From NCBI GenBank assembly GCA_035652815.1, contig DASRDB010000019.1:186001-250000 (forward strand): a DNA stretch of 64,000 nt. Reading direction: 5' to 3'. The translations under genes were made by a program, and so were the position numbers. Of the stretch, positions 1 to 8,506 are shown one piece after another (the first letter of the stretch is position 1; every line of letters begins with the position of its first letter). The notes below the pieces were generated by a model, which was given only the letters and a program-made list of their open reading frames with translations, did not search any database and had not been told where the DNA came from. This DNA is from DASRDB01 sp035652815. GTDB taxonomy: Bacteria; Chloroflexota; Ktedonobacteria; Ktedonobacterales; Ktedonobacteraceae.

Positions 1-1
1 G

Positions 2-1006
2 GAGCTTGCGCAACAGGTGCAGCGCGATCCTGTTTCTGCTTGCTATCTCCGTGAAACGCCTCTCGCGCAGCAGGCCCAGGATTATCATGCACATCGTATG
101 CCAGGTCTGCTCCAGGAGAAATTAAGCAAGTTTTTGAGTGCATATGGACATCGTGGCGTAGCCGAAATTGATGTGGGTATGCCGCGCTGGTCAGAAGACC
201 CGACACATATTCTTGGCGTCCTTGCCAACTATCTGCGACTGCAAGACCCGGATATGGCACCGGATGTCCAGTTCCGACGTGGTGCGCGGGAAGCGGAAGC
301 GATGGTGAAAACTCTCTCAAGGCGAGCGGCACGCAAAGGACGATTGCGCGGGTGGCTGGTCCGTTTCTTGTTGAAACGAACACGCATGTTGGCCGGATTT
401 CGCGAGATGCCCAAATTCTGCGTTGTTTACTTGTTGGCTCGCGCACGCGAACAACTCTGGCTTATCGGGGAGAAACTGGCGCAGGCGGGGAAACTGGAGA
501 AAGCTGAGGATGTTTTCTTTCTCAGTTTATCTGAAGCGCGAACAGCCTTGCTTGGAAGGGACATGCGCTCCATTGTACGCGAACGGCGCGTTACTTATGA
601 ACAAGAGTTAAAACGTCGTCATATTCCACGCATCCTGCTCTCTGATGGCACCGAACCTGATACCTCGGCTAATGCTGTCGAATCAGTCGATAACATACTG
701 AAAGGAACACCAGCATCAGCAGGAGTAGTAAGCGGGAAAGCGCGTGTGATTCATGAGCCAACGGGCGCTCACCTGGAACCGGGCGAAATCCTCGTCGCCC
801 CTTCGACCGACCCCGGCTGGACGCCACTCTTCCTGACGGCTGGTGGCCTGGTAATGGAAATGGGCGGCGCTATATCTCATGGCGCGGTTGTGGCGCGCGA
901 ATATGGGATTCCTGCCGTTGTCGGGGTGCTGAGTGCTACAGAGCGTATCACTACAGGCCAGCAGATTACGGTAGATGGGTCGAAAGGAATAGTGTATCTG
1001 AAGTAG
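2..1006 (+). CDS. PEP-synthase / rifampicin phosphotransferase-like protein, C-terminal part
   Basis: The reading frame is already open at the window edge, so this is the 3' part of a longer gene. The last third carries the mobile phosphohistidine domain of PEP-utilising enzymes, with the conserved GGAISHGAVVAREYGIPAVV stretch; the His after GGAIS is the phosphate carrier. The upstream helical part, with GHRG and an EID..MPRWSEDP segment, resembles the substrate-binding domain of rifampicin phosphotransferase-like proteins. In that family an N-terminal ATP-grasp domain, here off the window, transfers phosphate through the His to the substrate. The actual substrate cannot be told from this part. 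It ends just before a family-1 inverted repeat. Confidence 0.8.
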   Translation, partial: ELAQQVQRDPVSACYLRETPLAQQAQDYHAHRMPGLLQEKLSKFLSAYGHRGVAEIDVGMPRWSEDPTHILGVLANYLRLQDPDMAPDVQFRRGAREAEAMVKTLSRRAARKGRLRGWLVRFLLKRTRMLAGFREMPKFCVVYLLARAREQLWLIGEKLAQAGKLEKAEDVFFLSLSEARTALLGRDMRSIVRERRVTYEQELKRRHIPRILLSDGTEPDTSANAVESVDNILKGTPASAGVVSGKARVIHEPTGAHLEPGEILVAPSTDPGWTPLFLTAGGLVMEMGGAISHGAVVAREYGIPAVVGVLSATERITTGQQITVDGSKGIVYLK

Positions 1007-1019
1007 GGCTTTTCTCGAG

Positions 1020-1109
1020 CCTGTCATGCTGAGCGCAGCGAAACATCTACGGTCTCGCTGCACGTATCAGTCGGCACACGAGATGCTTCGCGGCGCTCAG
1101 CATGACAGG
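1020..1109. repeat. Family-1 inverted repeat (copy 1)
   Basis: Two 29-nt arms, 1020-1048 and 1081-1109, are near-perfect reverse complements and start with CCTGTCATGCTGAGCGCAGC. A 32-nt spacer separates them. The same arm recurs at five other sites in the window. It follows the stop codon of the PEP-utilising gene and could fold into a long hairpin in RNA. Confidence 0.85.
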
Positions 1110-1212
1110 CTTTCCAATGGCGTATGATGAAATACATCCCTGTCTCAGCCTCTGGCGAGTGGCTTTCGTTCCCCAACCTGGGATGCAAAAAAGGCCTCTA
1201 CCACCAGAAGAA

Positions 1213-1662
1213 ATGGGAGAAAAGCTCGTAAACTCCTGTTTATCTACAATACAAGGTGCTGTTGTGTTTTGTAGAAAGAAAGAAAGCATTGTGCGGTACG
1301 TTGTATCTGGTATTGTAATTCTGGCTGGTGGAGCTATAACTCTCCTGGTAATCGAGAACGGTGCGCTCTTATTGATGAGTGTGCAGTTTTCGATACTGGG
1401 GAAGCATCTCCCGATGGTGCCGCTGGGACTGCTTTTGCTGCTATCTTGCCTGTTTGGAGCCGCGCTCGTCTATATCGTGACTTTGATAACCGCGTGGCAA
1501 GAGCGGCATGAATTACGAGAACTCCGCAAAAAGCTGGTGGAATTGGAGCAGGTAAGTAACCCTCCTATTCCGCAGCAATATTCACCTCTGGTGTATGTGC
1601 CGATGCCGGGATTATCAAGCGATGTTTTTGCGGCTCCCCCGCAGCAGTATCCTCCGGCGTGA
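1213..1662 (+). CDS. LapA-domain (DUF1049-like) small membrane protein
   Basis: A protein of about 149 residues from the ATG at 1213. Two hydrophobic segments (VSGIVILAGGAITLLVI, and VPLGLLLLLSCLFGAALVYI) are followed by a charged coiled coil (ELRELRKKLVELE) and a Pro/Gln-rich tail. Two TM helices plus an R/L/E coiled coil is the layout of LapA-domain proteins. Their role outside Proteobacteria is poorly defined. The frame stays open upstream to 1102, inside the repeat. A GTG at 1291, preceded by AGAAAGAAAG, is an equally good start that would begin right before the first TM helix. The gene is convergent with its downstream neighbour. Confidence 0.6.
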   Translation: MGEKLVNSCLSTIQGAVVFCRKKESIVRYVVSGIVILAGGAITLLVIENGALLLMSVQFSILGKHLPMVPLGLLLLLSCLFGAALVYIVTLITAWQERHELRELRKKLVELEQVSNPPIPQQYSPLVYVPMPGLSSDVFAAPPQQYPPA

Positions 1663-1689
1663 AGAATGTATGTGGAGCAGCCTGGATAT

Positions 1690-2886
1690 TTATTCCTGCC
1701 AGGCCTTGCCAAAGAGCCTCGCGAAAAAGCCCGGTTTTTTCTTGCGCGTCTGAGGAACAGGTGTTTGTGGTAAGGTTTCCATTTTCCAGGGTGCTGCCTG
1801 CTCCTCTGAGGAGTACGGCGTTTCCTCTGGCTGTGTTTCCGCTTGCTGTTCCTGTGTTTTCGTCGATGCAACGGGGAGAGAAGTTTCTAACATTTCCTGC
1901 GTTTTGCTCTCACCGCTCGAAGTTTCTTCAGATGGTTGATCGCTGACTGCGAATTCGTGCAGTGCGATTTCTTGCGATTGCTCTTCGAGAGGCGCTGCAT
2001 CGGGAACGGCAAACTCGTGCAATTCTGATGGTTCTGTTTCTGTAATGGGAACAGCCGCTTCATTGGCGGGAAATTCATGAAGTTCTGGTTGCTCTTTGAC
2101 CTCGTTGACTTCGTACTGTGACGTCTCCTCTGGCGCAATGTATTCCTCGGCAACGCTTTGGGTTTCAGGTTCGCTAAAAGCTTCCTCAGCTGTTGGAACA
2201 AATTCATTATAAACAGGAGCAACCTCGTTTGTTTCAATGCCTGTTTCGGATAGCTCTACTATTAATTCTTGCTCTCGTTCGTCCGGTTGTAGAGGTTGCA
2301 GCGAAATGGCTTCGCGCTTGAGGGTGGCAGTCTGCCAGGCATCGTCGGCTTCGTCTTCTGGTTCCTCGGCCAGCTTTTGCAGGAGTTGTTCCTCGGTAGC
2401 TCCCACTTCCTCGGGTTCCTGTTCTTTTACAGAAATGGCAACATCATTGGAAAGGACAGGAGCGTCTGTCGAGAAGAGTAGAGGATCGACCCAGTCGTAT
2501 GCACCTTCCAGGGCGTTAGTACACCACTGTGTGTAATCCTCTTTCAGGAAATCATCCAGTTGCTCGAAGTATTCGAGGCGCTGCATCGTGCGGTCAAGCC
2601 ACTCCTCACCTCGTTCAAGCATGCGGTCGAGCAGATTGACATCGGATACTCCATTTGCTTGCAGACGCGCCAGGGATGCAAGGGCGATGGGTGTCGGGCG
2701 GGCGGCCTGTATGGCGGCTTCGTTTTCCGCGAGTTGCCGGTGTATCTGCTCGACCTCTCGCCGTAATCCGGCAATGCGCTGCTGAATAGCCCATTGTTTA
2801 TAGGCGAAATAGAACTGCTCGACATCTTCAGGACTCAGATGCGCAAAAATTGCCTCTACAGTGCTGTTGGAAGCGCTATTCGTCAT
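1690..2886 (-). CDS. Acidic coiled-coil protein of unknown function with ELHEF repeats
   Basis: No family was recognised. From the ATG at 2886 it has about 398 residues: an N-terminal helical region of about 130 residues (EDVEQFYFAYKQWAIQQRIA, then a coiled coil), a long Glu-rich low-complexity middle, and a short basic hydrophobic end (RKKKPGFFARLFGKAW) that might touch membrane or nucleic acid. The motif ELHEF/ALHEF recurs three times in the acidic middle with PANEA/AVPDA/AVSDQ after it. The start codon overlaps the 3' end of the upstream gene, with GAGG six bases before it, which suggests coupled translation. An in-frame extension to 3024 lies inside the upstream gene and is less likely. 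Confidence 0.5.
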   Translation of the reverse strand: MTNSASNSTVEAIFAHLSPEDVEQFYFAYKQWAIQQRIAGLRREVEQIHRQLAENEAAIQAARPTPIALASLARLQANGVSDVNLLDRMLERGEEWLDRTMQRLEYFEQLDDFLKEDYTQWCTNALEGAYDWVDPLLFSTDAPVLSNDVAISVKEQEPEEVGATEEQLLQKLAEEPEDEADDAWQTATLKREAISLQPLQPDEREQELIVELSETGIETNEVAPVYNEFVPTAEEAFSEPETQSVAEEYIAPEETSQYEVNEVKEQPELHEFPANEAAVPITETEPSELHEFAVPDAAPLEEQSQEIALHEFAVSDQPSEETSSGESKTQEMLETSLPVASTKTQEQQAETQPEETPYSSEEQAAPWKMETLPQTPVPQTRKKKPGFFARLFGKAWQE

Positions 2887-3559
2887 GTGCATCCTCGCTT
2901 TTCTGGTCGGGAGCAATGGTGGGGGAAGTTGAAGAGGGACGCCCCCAACGCCTGGCCCAGCGCTGTACCAGGCGATTATTGCGAATGCTCTCCTGATCGA
3001 TTGGCCGGGTGATGTCGGATTCACCAGATGTGACCGTAATCCTGCGCAGCCAGCGAGGCAACTCTATCTGGGGATCAGTTTCAGAGTGGCCTTCAATAAA
3101 GGCCTGCATATCTTCTGGCAGGAACTCCAGATCGGCCTCGGAAGAGAATGGGCTGGAATTTGCCGGTAGTTGCTCCGGGTTCTCTAAATCCGGTAGGCCG
3201 AGGTCTGGTCCCCAACTGAAGAGGACAGATGAACCTGTTTCGACAGGTCTGGGCGATTCGCTGTATCCATTTGTGAGAGGCGGAGTAGAGGTAGCTATTT
3301 CTTCCTGTGCGCAAACTTGTTGGTCGCTAATGGAATGGGAAGGTGATGCAGAGGTATTAGCAGGGAGTGAGGTGAAATGAAACAGAGCCTGGATAAGCAA
3401 AGTTTGGGTGAGTGAGTTTGCGGGTTGGTTCAACTGCTCTAAAAAATGCGTGTCGAGCGCCGCTTCAAGTTGTGCCAGTTCAGCTTCAAGAGCGGCGAGT
3501 TCAGCTTTTAAGCGCCGCTCGCGTTCCTGATAACTCAGCCATTGCCGGTATTGCCCCAT
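2876..3559 (-). CDS. Coiled-coil protein of unknown function, translationally coupled to the next gene
   Basis: A 227-residue protein not matched to any known family. Residues 8-40 form a clear Ala/Leu/Glu coiled coil (ERERRLKAELAALEAELAQL). A Ser/Pro-rich acidic centre and a basic end (RWARRWGRP) follow. The stop codon overlaps the start of the next protein in the pattern ATGcacATGacgaaTAG, so the pair is probably made together. Both proteins combine an N-terminal coiled coil with an acidic disordered region, so they may form a complex; this is inferred from architecture and coupling only. Confidence 0.5.
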   Translation of the reverse strand: MGQYRQWLSYQERERRLKAELAALEAELAQLEAALDTHFLEQLNQPANSLTQTLLIQALFHFTSLPANTSASPSHSISDQQVCAQEEIATSTPPLTNGYSESPRPVETGSSVLFSWGPDLGLPDLENPEQLPANSSPFSSEADLEFLPEDMQAFIEGHSETDPQIELPRWLRRITVTSGESDITRPIDQESIRNNRLVQRWARRWGRPSSTSPTIAPDQKSEDAHDE

Positions 3560-3685
3560 TGCAAACGCCCCTACTAGTTCCGCTAATCACAAAACAAGCT
3601 TCCTGAGGATGCCTGTCCTGAGCACCATTCTTCCCTGTTGATGCACGTAGTATAACACCTGTCAGGCTAACACACAAGAGAAGCC

Positions 3686-5113
3686 TCAGGCTAATCCTTC
3701 GCGTTGCATCGCTGTATTGTGTGAAATGCGCAGCAGTATTCCTACAATAATGTAATTGGCGATAATTGAGCTACCACCATAGCTCAGGAAAGGCAGGGGG
3801 ATACCTGTCAAAGGCAGGAATTTCATATTGCCCGCGATGATAATTAAGGCCTGAATGGCAAAGATGGATGTCAGTCCGGCAGCCAGGAGCTGGTTAAAAG
3901 GATCGCTTGCCTCGATGGCAATGCGATAACCGCGATAGAGAATGAGCAGGTAAATGCCGATCAGCCCGAAAAGCCCGGCTAGCCCAAATTCCTCACCTAG
4001 CGCCGTAAAGATCATATCGGACTGCACCACCGGCACGAAGCCAGGATGTCCAAGACCGAGGCCTGCGCCGAGAATGCCGCCACTGGAAAGCGCAATCAGC
4101 CCCTGTACAATCTGGAGCGCGCCGTTATGAGCGAAATCGATGGTTTGTTGCGTCCAGTTTTGCCAGTGTACGACATCAATACTGACCGCCGCGAAACGGT
4201 TTTGCACATAGCTGAAGAGCTTGTAACCGATGAAACCGAGGACGAAGAACACGAGCAGGCCCTCTACCACGTAGATAATTTTCCCGCTGCCCAGGTACAT
4301 CATCGACAGGAAAATGCCATAGATCAGCAGAGCAAGGCCGAGTTCGCGAACGCCCAGGAAGAGTAACAACGAGAGGCCGAGCATGGTCGCGATAGGCCCG
4401 AACTGGCGCAAAGGCGGAATGGGCAGGCGAAAAGAGCCAATGCGAATGTTACTCTCGGACATCACATCGATGTTTTCGCTCAGATAGGCCGCGAAGAACA
4501 CCACGATGAATATTTTCAACAGCTCCGAAGGCTGTAAATTGAGCGGGCCGAAGTTCAACTGATCATGGGTGGGGCTGTCCAGGTTTCTGACGCGCAGCGC
4601 ATTGCCCAGTGTCAAGCCTACCAGGATAATGCCGAGCAAAGCCCACGTATATTTGTAACGACGCAGCCAGCCCATATTACGCAGGCTGAAGAGCGTAATC
4701 ATGCAGACAATCAGCCCTACCATTACCCAGACAAGCTGGCGTGTGCCGAGGTTGGGATCGCCGACGCTTGGACTTAATCCCAGGCGAGTTGCCATGATGA
4801 CGCCTATACCGCTCATTAACCCTACAAGTGGCAGCAGCATCTGGTCAGCTTTCGGGAAGGTGAAACTTAGCAAGACGTTGACGATCAGGAGCAGGATGAC
4901 TAAGCCAAGTATCGGTGTCAGTGTATTGAGATGCGGCAGCAGACTGGTTGTGAACGAAATTTTTTGCTGGCTGCTGTTGATTTGCGAGACGTAGTACTGG
5001 GCAATTGGCAGTTGAATCATTTCCAGCAGCAAGATCATGAAAGGGATAATGAGTAACCCCAGTTCTTTCCAGCGATAGCGCCGTATGCCTGCTGAAGCAG
5101 AAATCATCGCCAT
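3686..5113 (-). CDS. FtsW/RodA/SpoVE-family peptidoglycan glycosyltransferase
   Basis: A 475-residue polytopic membrane protein of the SEDS family, which polymerises lipid II into glycan strands. The C-terminal half has the family signatures: ALGEEFGLAGLFGLIGIYLL, and LPLTGIPLPFLSYGGSS before the last helix. Extra N-terminal TM helices match the longer forms found beside FHA genes in Actinobacteria. The ATG at 5113 follows GAGAGGATATTCG. It lies 20 bp after fhaB-like and 22 bp after that in the same operon as fhaA-like, echoing the fhaA-fhaB-pstP-rodA-pbpA-pknB cluster. PstP, PbpA and PknB are not present here. Whether it serves division or elongation cannot be decided from the sequence. Confidence 0.88.
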   Translation of the reverse strand: MAMISASAGIRRYRWKELGLLIIPFMILLLEMIQLPIAQYYVSQINSSQQKISFTTSLLPHLNTLTPILGLVILLLIVNVLLSFTFPKADQMLLPLVGLMSGIGVIMATRLGLSPSVGDPNLGTRQLVWVMVGLIVCMITLFSLRNMGWLRRYKYTWALLGIILVGLTLGNALRVRNLDSPTHDQLNFGPLNLQPSELLKIFIVVFFAAYLSENIDVMSESNIRIGSFRLPIPPLRQFGPIATMLGLSLLLFLGVRELGLALLIYGIFLSMMYLGSGKIIYVVEGLLVFFVLGFIGYKLFSYVQNRFAAVSIDVVHWQNWTQQTIDFAHNGALQIVQGLIALSSGGILGAGLGLGHPGFVPVVQSDMIFTALGEEFGLAGLFGLIGIYLLILYRGYRIAIEASDPFNQLLAAGLTSIFAIQALIIIAGNMKFLPLTGIPLPFLSYGGSSIIANYIIVGILLRISHNTAMQREGLA

Positions 5114-5133
5114 GCGAATATCCTCTCTAAGCC

Positions 5134-5583
5134 TTATTGTGCGAGTTTAAAACGAATGAAGCCGACCTGCACGATGTCTCCAAAACGGGCCGGTAGCGGT
5201 TCGCGCGCGGGCTGGTTGTTCAGGTACGTGCCATTGGTGCTGCCCGCGTCCTGCACGTACCAGGTGCCGTTGCGATACCACATGCGTGTGTGTTCGCCCG
5301 AGATGAAGTTGTCAGTCAGCTGAATATCGCAAGTCGGGCCGCGTCCGATGGTCGTTTGTGGCAACAGGTTGAAGCGCGTTCCGGGCAAAATGGAGCTAGG
5401 CCCGCTATCGACCACAATCAAATGGCCGACTACTGGAGCAGCTTTACCCGTGAAACCATCGGCGTTGTTAGCCGCCGTTTTGCGCAGATCGCGCAGAATG
5501 GCGATAACCACTTGCATCAGAAAGAGGTACAGGAGAACAATGAATAAGAGCCGTAAAATCAGCAAGAAGACATCCAGTGTCAT
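5134..5583 (-). CDS. FhaB-like membrane-anchored FHA-domain protein
   Basis: A 149-residue protein. Residues 1-35 form a hydrophobic membrane anchor (VFLLILRLLFIVLLYLFLMQ). A short linker leads to a C-terminal FHA domain with TTIGRGPTCDIQL, SGEHTRM and the DAGSTNGTYLNN signature. FHA domains bind phosphothreonine peptides. The layout matches FhaB (FipA) of Actinobacteria, which links Ser/Thr kinase signalling to cell-wall growth. The start lies 2 bp after the fhaA-like stop, and ftsW/rodA-like follows 20 bp later. No kinase is in the window. Confidence 0.85.
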   Translation of the reverse strand: MTLDVFLLILRLLFIVLLYLFLMQVVIAILRDLRKTAANNADGFTGKAAPVVGHLIVVDSGPSSILPGTRFNLLPQTTIGRGPTCDIQLTDNFISGEHTRMWYRNGTWYVQDAGSTNGTYLNNQPAREPLPARFGDIVQVGFIRFKLAQ

Positions 5584-5585
5584 GT

Positions 5586-6482
5586 TTATCTTCTCTCAAA
5601 GTAAAAATCATAACTGCCGATCGTAAAACGATCACCATTGCGCAGCGTGTGCTGGCGCATATTTGGGACATTGTTGATCGTGATACCATTGGTGCTGCCG
5701 AGATCAAAAATGGCAAATTGCCCGTCGGGCTGGTATTTAATCTGAGCATGATAACGCGAAACCCGCTTATCCTCAACGATAATATCATTGGTAAGCTGGC
5801 GACCAATATTGACCACCGGTTTTTCGATGCGGTAGACCTTCTGTCCCGCCTGTGGCAGGCGAATGGTCAACCAGGCCTGCGGCATGGGAGACGCTGCTGG
5901 CTGCGGATAAGATGGTGATAATTGCGATAGATTGGGATTGCTACCTAGAGCTGGCGCGGGATATGCGGGATGGGATGAGCCTGAAATGCCGGGCAACTGC
6001 TGCCCGGTAGGCAATTGCGCTCGTAACTGCGCGAGTTGTTCGGCACTGAGTGCCTGCGTTGCCATGATGCCACCTTCTCCGCCTTCGCCCATATGCTGCC
6101 GATCTACCACCAGAGCTTCGATGCGCACTCCGCCCGGACGTAGATCGCTGCTCGCGTGCAGGCGTATGACGGGCATGATACGCAGCGTAAAGTGATGCTG
6201 CCGCGCATATTGCACCAGGTGTTCTTGCCAGTCGCGTTTGAGCGTCGATTCAGCAGGCGATAATTGCTGGTGATCCTTGATGCTCAGATAGATGTCGTAA
6301 ATTTCCGGGGCGAGCCGCCGTCCCTCACCCTGGTTCAGGATGTTGTCCTCCATCGCAAGCTGCAGTTTACGGGCAATTTCCGCAGGTTGGAGCCGCGAGG
6401 GAAAGAGAAACGCGAAAGGACCCTCGATTATGCGCTGCATGAGCGATTCAACTTTTGAGAGCGGGTTTTGGCGAGTTTTCAC
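5586..6482 (-). CDS. FhaA-like protein (DUF3662 plus FHA domain)
   Basis: A protein of about 298 residues. The N-terminal 115 residues (LMQRIIEGPFAFLFPSRLQP, then EIARKLQLAMED) match the FhaA N-terminal domain. A Pro/Ser/Gln linker and a C-terminal FHA domain (VNIGRQLTNDIIV, RVSRYHAQI, DLGSTNGITINN) follow. In Actinobacteria FhaA binds phosphorylated MviN/MurJ and regulates peptidoglycan synthesis. The GTG at 6482 sits nine bases after GGGAGG. The TTG at 6491 overlaps the ribF stop (TTGA) and is the alternative start. It is tightly linked to ribF upstream and fhaB-like downstream. Confidence 0.82.
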   Translation of the reverse strand: MKTRQNPLSKVESLMQRIIEGPFAFLFPSRLQPAEIARKLQLAMEDNILNQGEGRRLAPEIYDIYLSIKDHQQLSPAESTLKRDWQEHLVQYARQHHFTLRIMPVIRLHASSDLRPGGVRIEALVVDRQHMGEGGEGGIMATQALSAEQLAQLRAQLPTGQQLPGISGSSHPAYPAPALGSNPNLSQLSPSYPQPAASPMPQAWLTIRLPQAGQKVYRIEKPVVNIGRQLTNDIIVEDKRVSRYHAQIKYQPDGQFAIFDLGSTNGITINNVPNMRQHTLRNGDRFTIGSYDFYFERR

Positions 6483-6487
6483 CCTGC

Positions 6488-7486
6488 TCAACCTCCCTCT
6501 TGCAAGATCTGCCGCGCTTGCTGCACGTCAGATGCAATTTGTGTCTTCAGCGCATCAATGCCGTTGAAGCGTTGCTCGCTACGTAATCGCGCGATGAAGT
6601 CTATACTAATAAACTGATCATACAGGTCAAGATTGGTATCGAGCAGGTGAGCCTCAATCAGCCGCTTCTGCCCGTCAAATGTTGGGCGCACTCCGATATT
6701 GACCGCGCTTGCCAGTGGCTTTTCTCCTGCTGGCCAGTATGTTGGTGCCTCATCAATAGAGACGTCTGTATTATTGGCGGCGTCACTTTTTGCCGCCTTT
6801 CCTATGTGAACACGAGCAGCGTAGACGCCATTTGCAGGAATGAGTTTATGTGAAGGTGGAAGCAGGTTCGCGGTGGGAAAGCCGATCAACCGACCGCGCT
6901 GATCTCCACGTATCACTACACCGCTGACCACCACCGGGTGACCAAGCAGCTTTCCTGCCTCGGCCACATTTCCTTCTCGAACCAGGTTACGTATGCGCGT
7001 GCTGCTGATATGTTCCGGCCCATCTTCGGCCAGTTCAATAGCGCGCACTACGATGCCATGTTCTTCTCCATACTGTTGAAGGAAGGCGATATTACCCATA
7101 CGTTTATGGCCGAGGCTAAAATTGTTGCCTACCACTATTGCCCGGATGGTGAAACGGGTGCGCAACTCGTCCAGAAATTCACGGGCGCTCATAGCCGCTA
7201 CCTGGGGCGTAAAGTGTATGATGATATAATTGTTCAGGTGCCCGTATTGTTTTGCCAGCGCCAGCTTTTCGTCCAGCGTTGTGAGGCATTCCAGGTTGAC
7301 CTCCGGGCGCACAATCTGCAATGTATGCGGAGTAAACGTTACCAGTGTCGGAGCGCTATCCGTTTCCTGTGCTACCTCGCGCAATATTTGAAACAGGTAC
7401 TGGTGTCCGCGATGGATGCCATCGAAATTGCCAATGGTGATCGCAATGGGCGTATTTCCTGTGATAGTCGTCTCTATGTTCATCAT
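6488..7486 (-). CDS. ribF: Bifunctional riboflavin kinase / FAD synthetase
   Basis: A 332-residue protein of usual length that makes FMN from riboflavin and FAD from FMN. The N-terminal adenylyltransferase part has GNFDGIHRGHQYLF, the nucleotide-binding HxGH-type motif, and ISSTRIRNLVREGNV. The C-terminal riboflavin kinase part has GRLIGFPTANLLPP and NGVYAARV. Two consecutive Met codons (7486, 7483) are possible starts and no strong ribosome site is visible. It follows truB after 111 bp and runs directly into fhaA-like. No FMN riboswitch is evident in the gap. Confidence 0.93.
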   Translation of the reverse strand: MMNIETTITGNTPIAITIGNFDGIHRGHQYLFQILREVAQETDSAPTLVTFTPHTLQIVRPEVNLECLTTLDEKLALAKQYGHLNNYIIIHFTPQVAAMSAREFLDELRTRFTIRAIVVGNNFSLGHKRMGNIAFLQQYGEEHGIVVRAIELAEDGPEHISSTRIRNLVREGNVAEAGKLLGHPVVVSGVVIRGDQRGRLIGFPTANLLPPSHKLIPANGVYAARVHIGKAAKSDAANNTDVSIDEAPTYWPAGEKPLASAVNIGVRPTFDGQKRLIEAHLLDTNLDLYDQFISIDFIARLRSEQRFNGIDALKTQIASDVQQARQILQEGG

Positions 7487-7597
7487 GTATTTAACACGTT
7501 ATCCCGAAAGTTCTTTGGCTAATAGTACCACAGGCGGGTGTATTAGTAAATGAGTTGCAACGGGTAGGAAAGAGGTAGTCCTATAAAACCGCTATTT

Positions 7598-8503
7598 TTA
7601 CCTACCACTTGAAGCTTCTCCTTCCGAGAAGACTTTTATCGGCTGCCATCTCTCGTCCTGGTCGTTCCATTGAGCAATAGCCAGAAAGGTTCCCGACTCG
7701 TTATAGATACGCGCAAGCATGCCTGTCCCGCCCCTTTGGTCGTGCTGGAAAGCGTTGCCATGTCGCACTCGTTCAGCAGTTTGGGCATCCAGATGCAGGG
7801 CAGGATATTGCTCAAGGGCCTTGTCAGCAGGATAGAGATAGGCGCTGACTGTGCCTGAAGTCGCGGCCTCGGCAAGCTGTTCGAGGGTTATGCTTTCTGA
7901 GAGCGAGAATGGTCCGCTGCGTGTGCGAATGAGCGCCGCCAGGTAGGCTCCATAGCCCACTCGTTCGCCAATATCGTAAGCGAGCGAACGGATATATGTG
8001 CCCTTGCTGCACTCTATCAATAGCTCGGCTGATGGTGGTTGCCAGTTCAACAAGGTCAGAGTATAGATGGTAACGGGCCGCGCTTCCAGCGTGATGTCCT
8101 CTCCTGCACGAGCGCGTGAATACGCGGGTTTCCCATGCAGTTTGATAGCTGAGTAGCGCGGGGGTACCTGCATCTGCTCGCCTGCGAACTGGGGCAGAAT
8201 CTCCTCTAGCTTCTCACGAGTAAGCGTATCTGTATTGGCTGTATGGATAATGGCACCTTCGGCATCATAAGTATCGGTGACTGCGCCAAAGATGAGCGTA
8301 GCGCGGTACGCTTTGCCGCTCTCGCTCAGATATTTGGCAACGCGGGTTGCCTGTCCAACGCAGATGGGCAGGACGCCCTGCGCCATCGGGTCAAGCGTAC
8401 CTGCGTGTCCAACGCGGCGCTGGCGCAATAGACGCCGCACCTGTGCCACTACGTCATGGGAGGTCATCCCTGAAGGTTTGAAAAGATTGAGGATACCATC
8501 CAT
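7598..8503 (-). CDS. truB: tRNA pseudouridine-55 synthase TruB
   Basis: A 301-residue enzyme that isomerises U55 in the T-loop of tRNAs. The start GILNLFKPSGMTSHDVVAQV and the catalytic loop GHAGTLDPMAQGVLP, with the nucleophilic Asp, are typical, as are GKPAYSRARAGE and CSKGTYIRSLA. A short C-terminal PUA-like extension is present. It begins three bases after the DHH phosphoesterase stop in the nusA-infB-rbfA operon, the usual bacterial neighbourhood. Confidence 0.96.
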   Translation of the reverse strand: MDGILNLFKPSGMTSHDVVAQVRRLLRQRRVGHAGTLDPMAQGVLPICVGQATRVAKYLSESGKAYRATLIFGAVTDTYDAEGAIIHTANTDTLTREKLEEILPQFAGEQMQVPPRYSAIKLHGKPAYSRARAGEDITLEARPVTIYTLTLLNWQPPSAELLIECSKGTYIRSLAYDIGERVGYGAYLAALIRTRSGPFSLSESITLEQLAEAATSGTVSAYLYPADKALEQYPALHLDAQTAERVRHGNAFQHDQRGGTGMLARIYNESGTFLAIAQWNDQDERWQPIKVFSEGEASSGR

Positions 8504-8506
8504 TGC

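Noticed and set aside
7487..7597. Possible FMN riboswitch between truB and ribF
   Set aside because: The gap lies upstream of ribF but is only 111 bp, too short for a full FMN riboswitch with platform, and the conserved riboswitch core was not seen.
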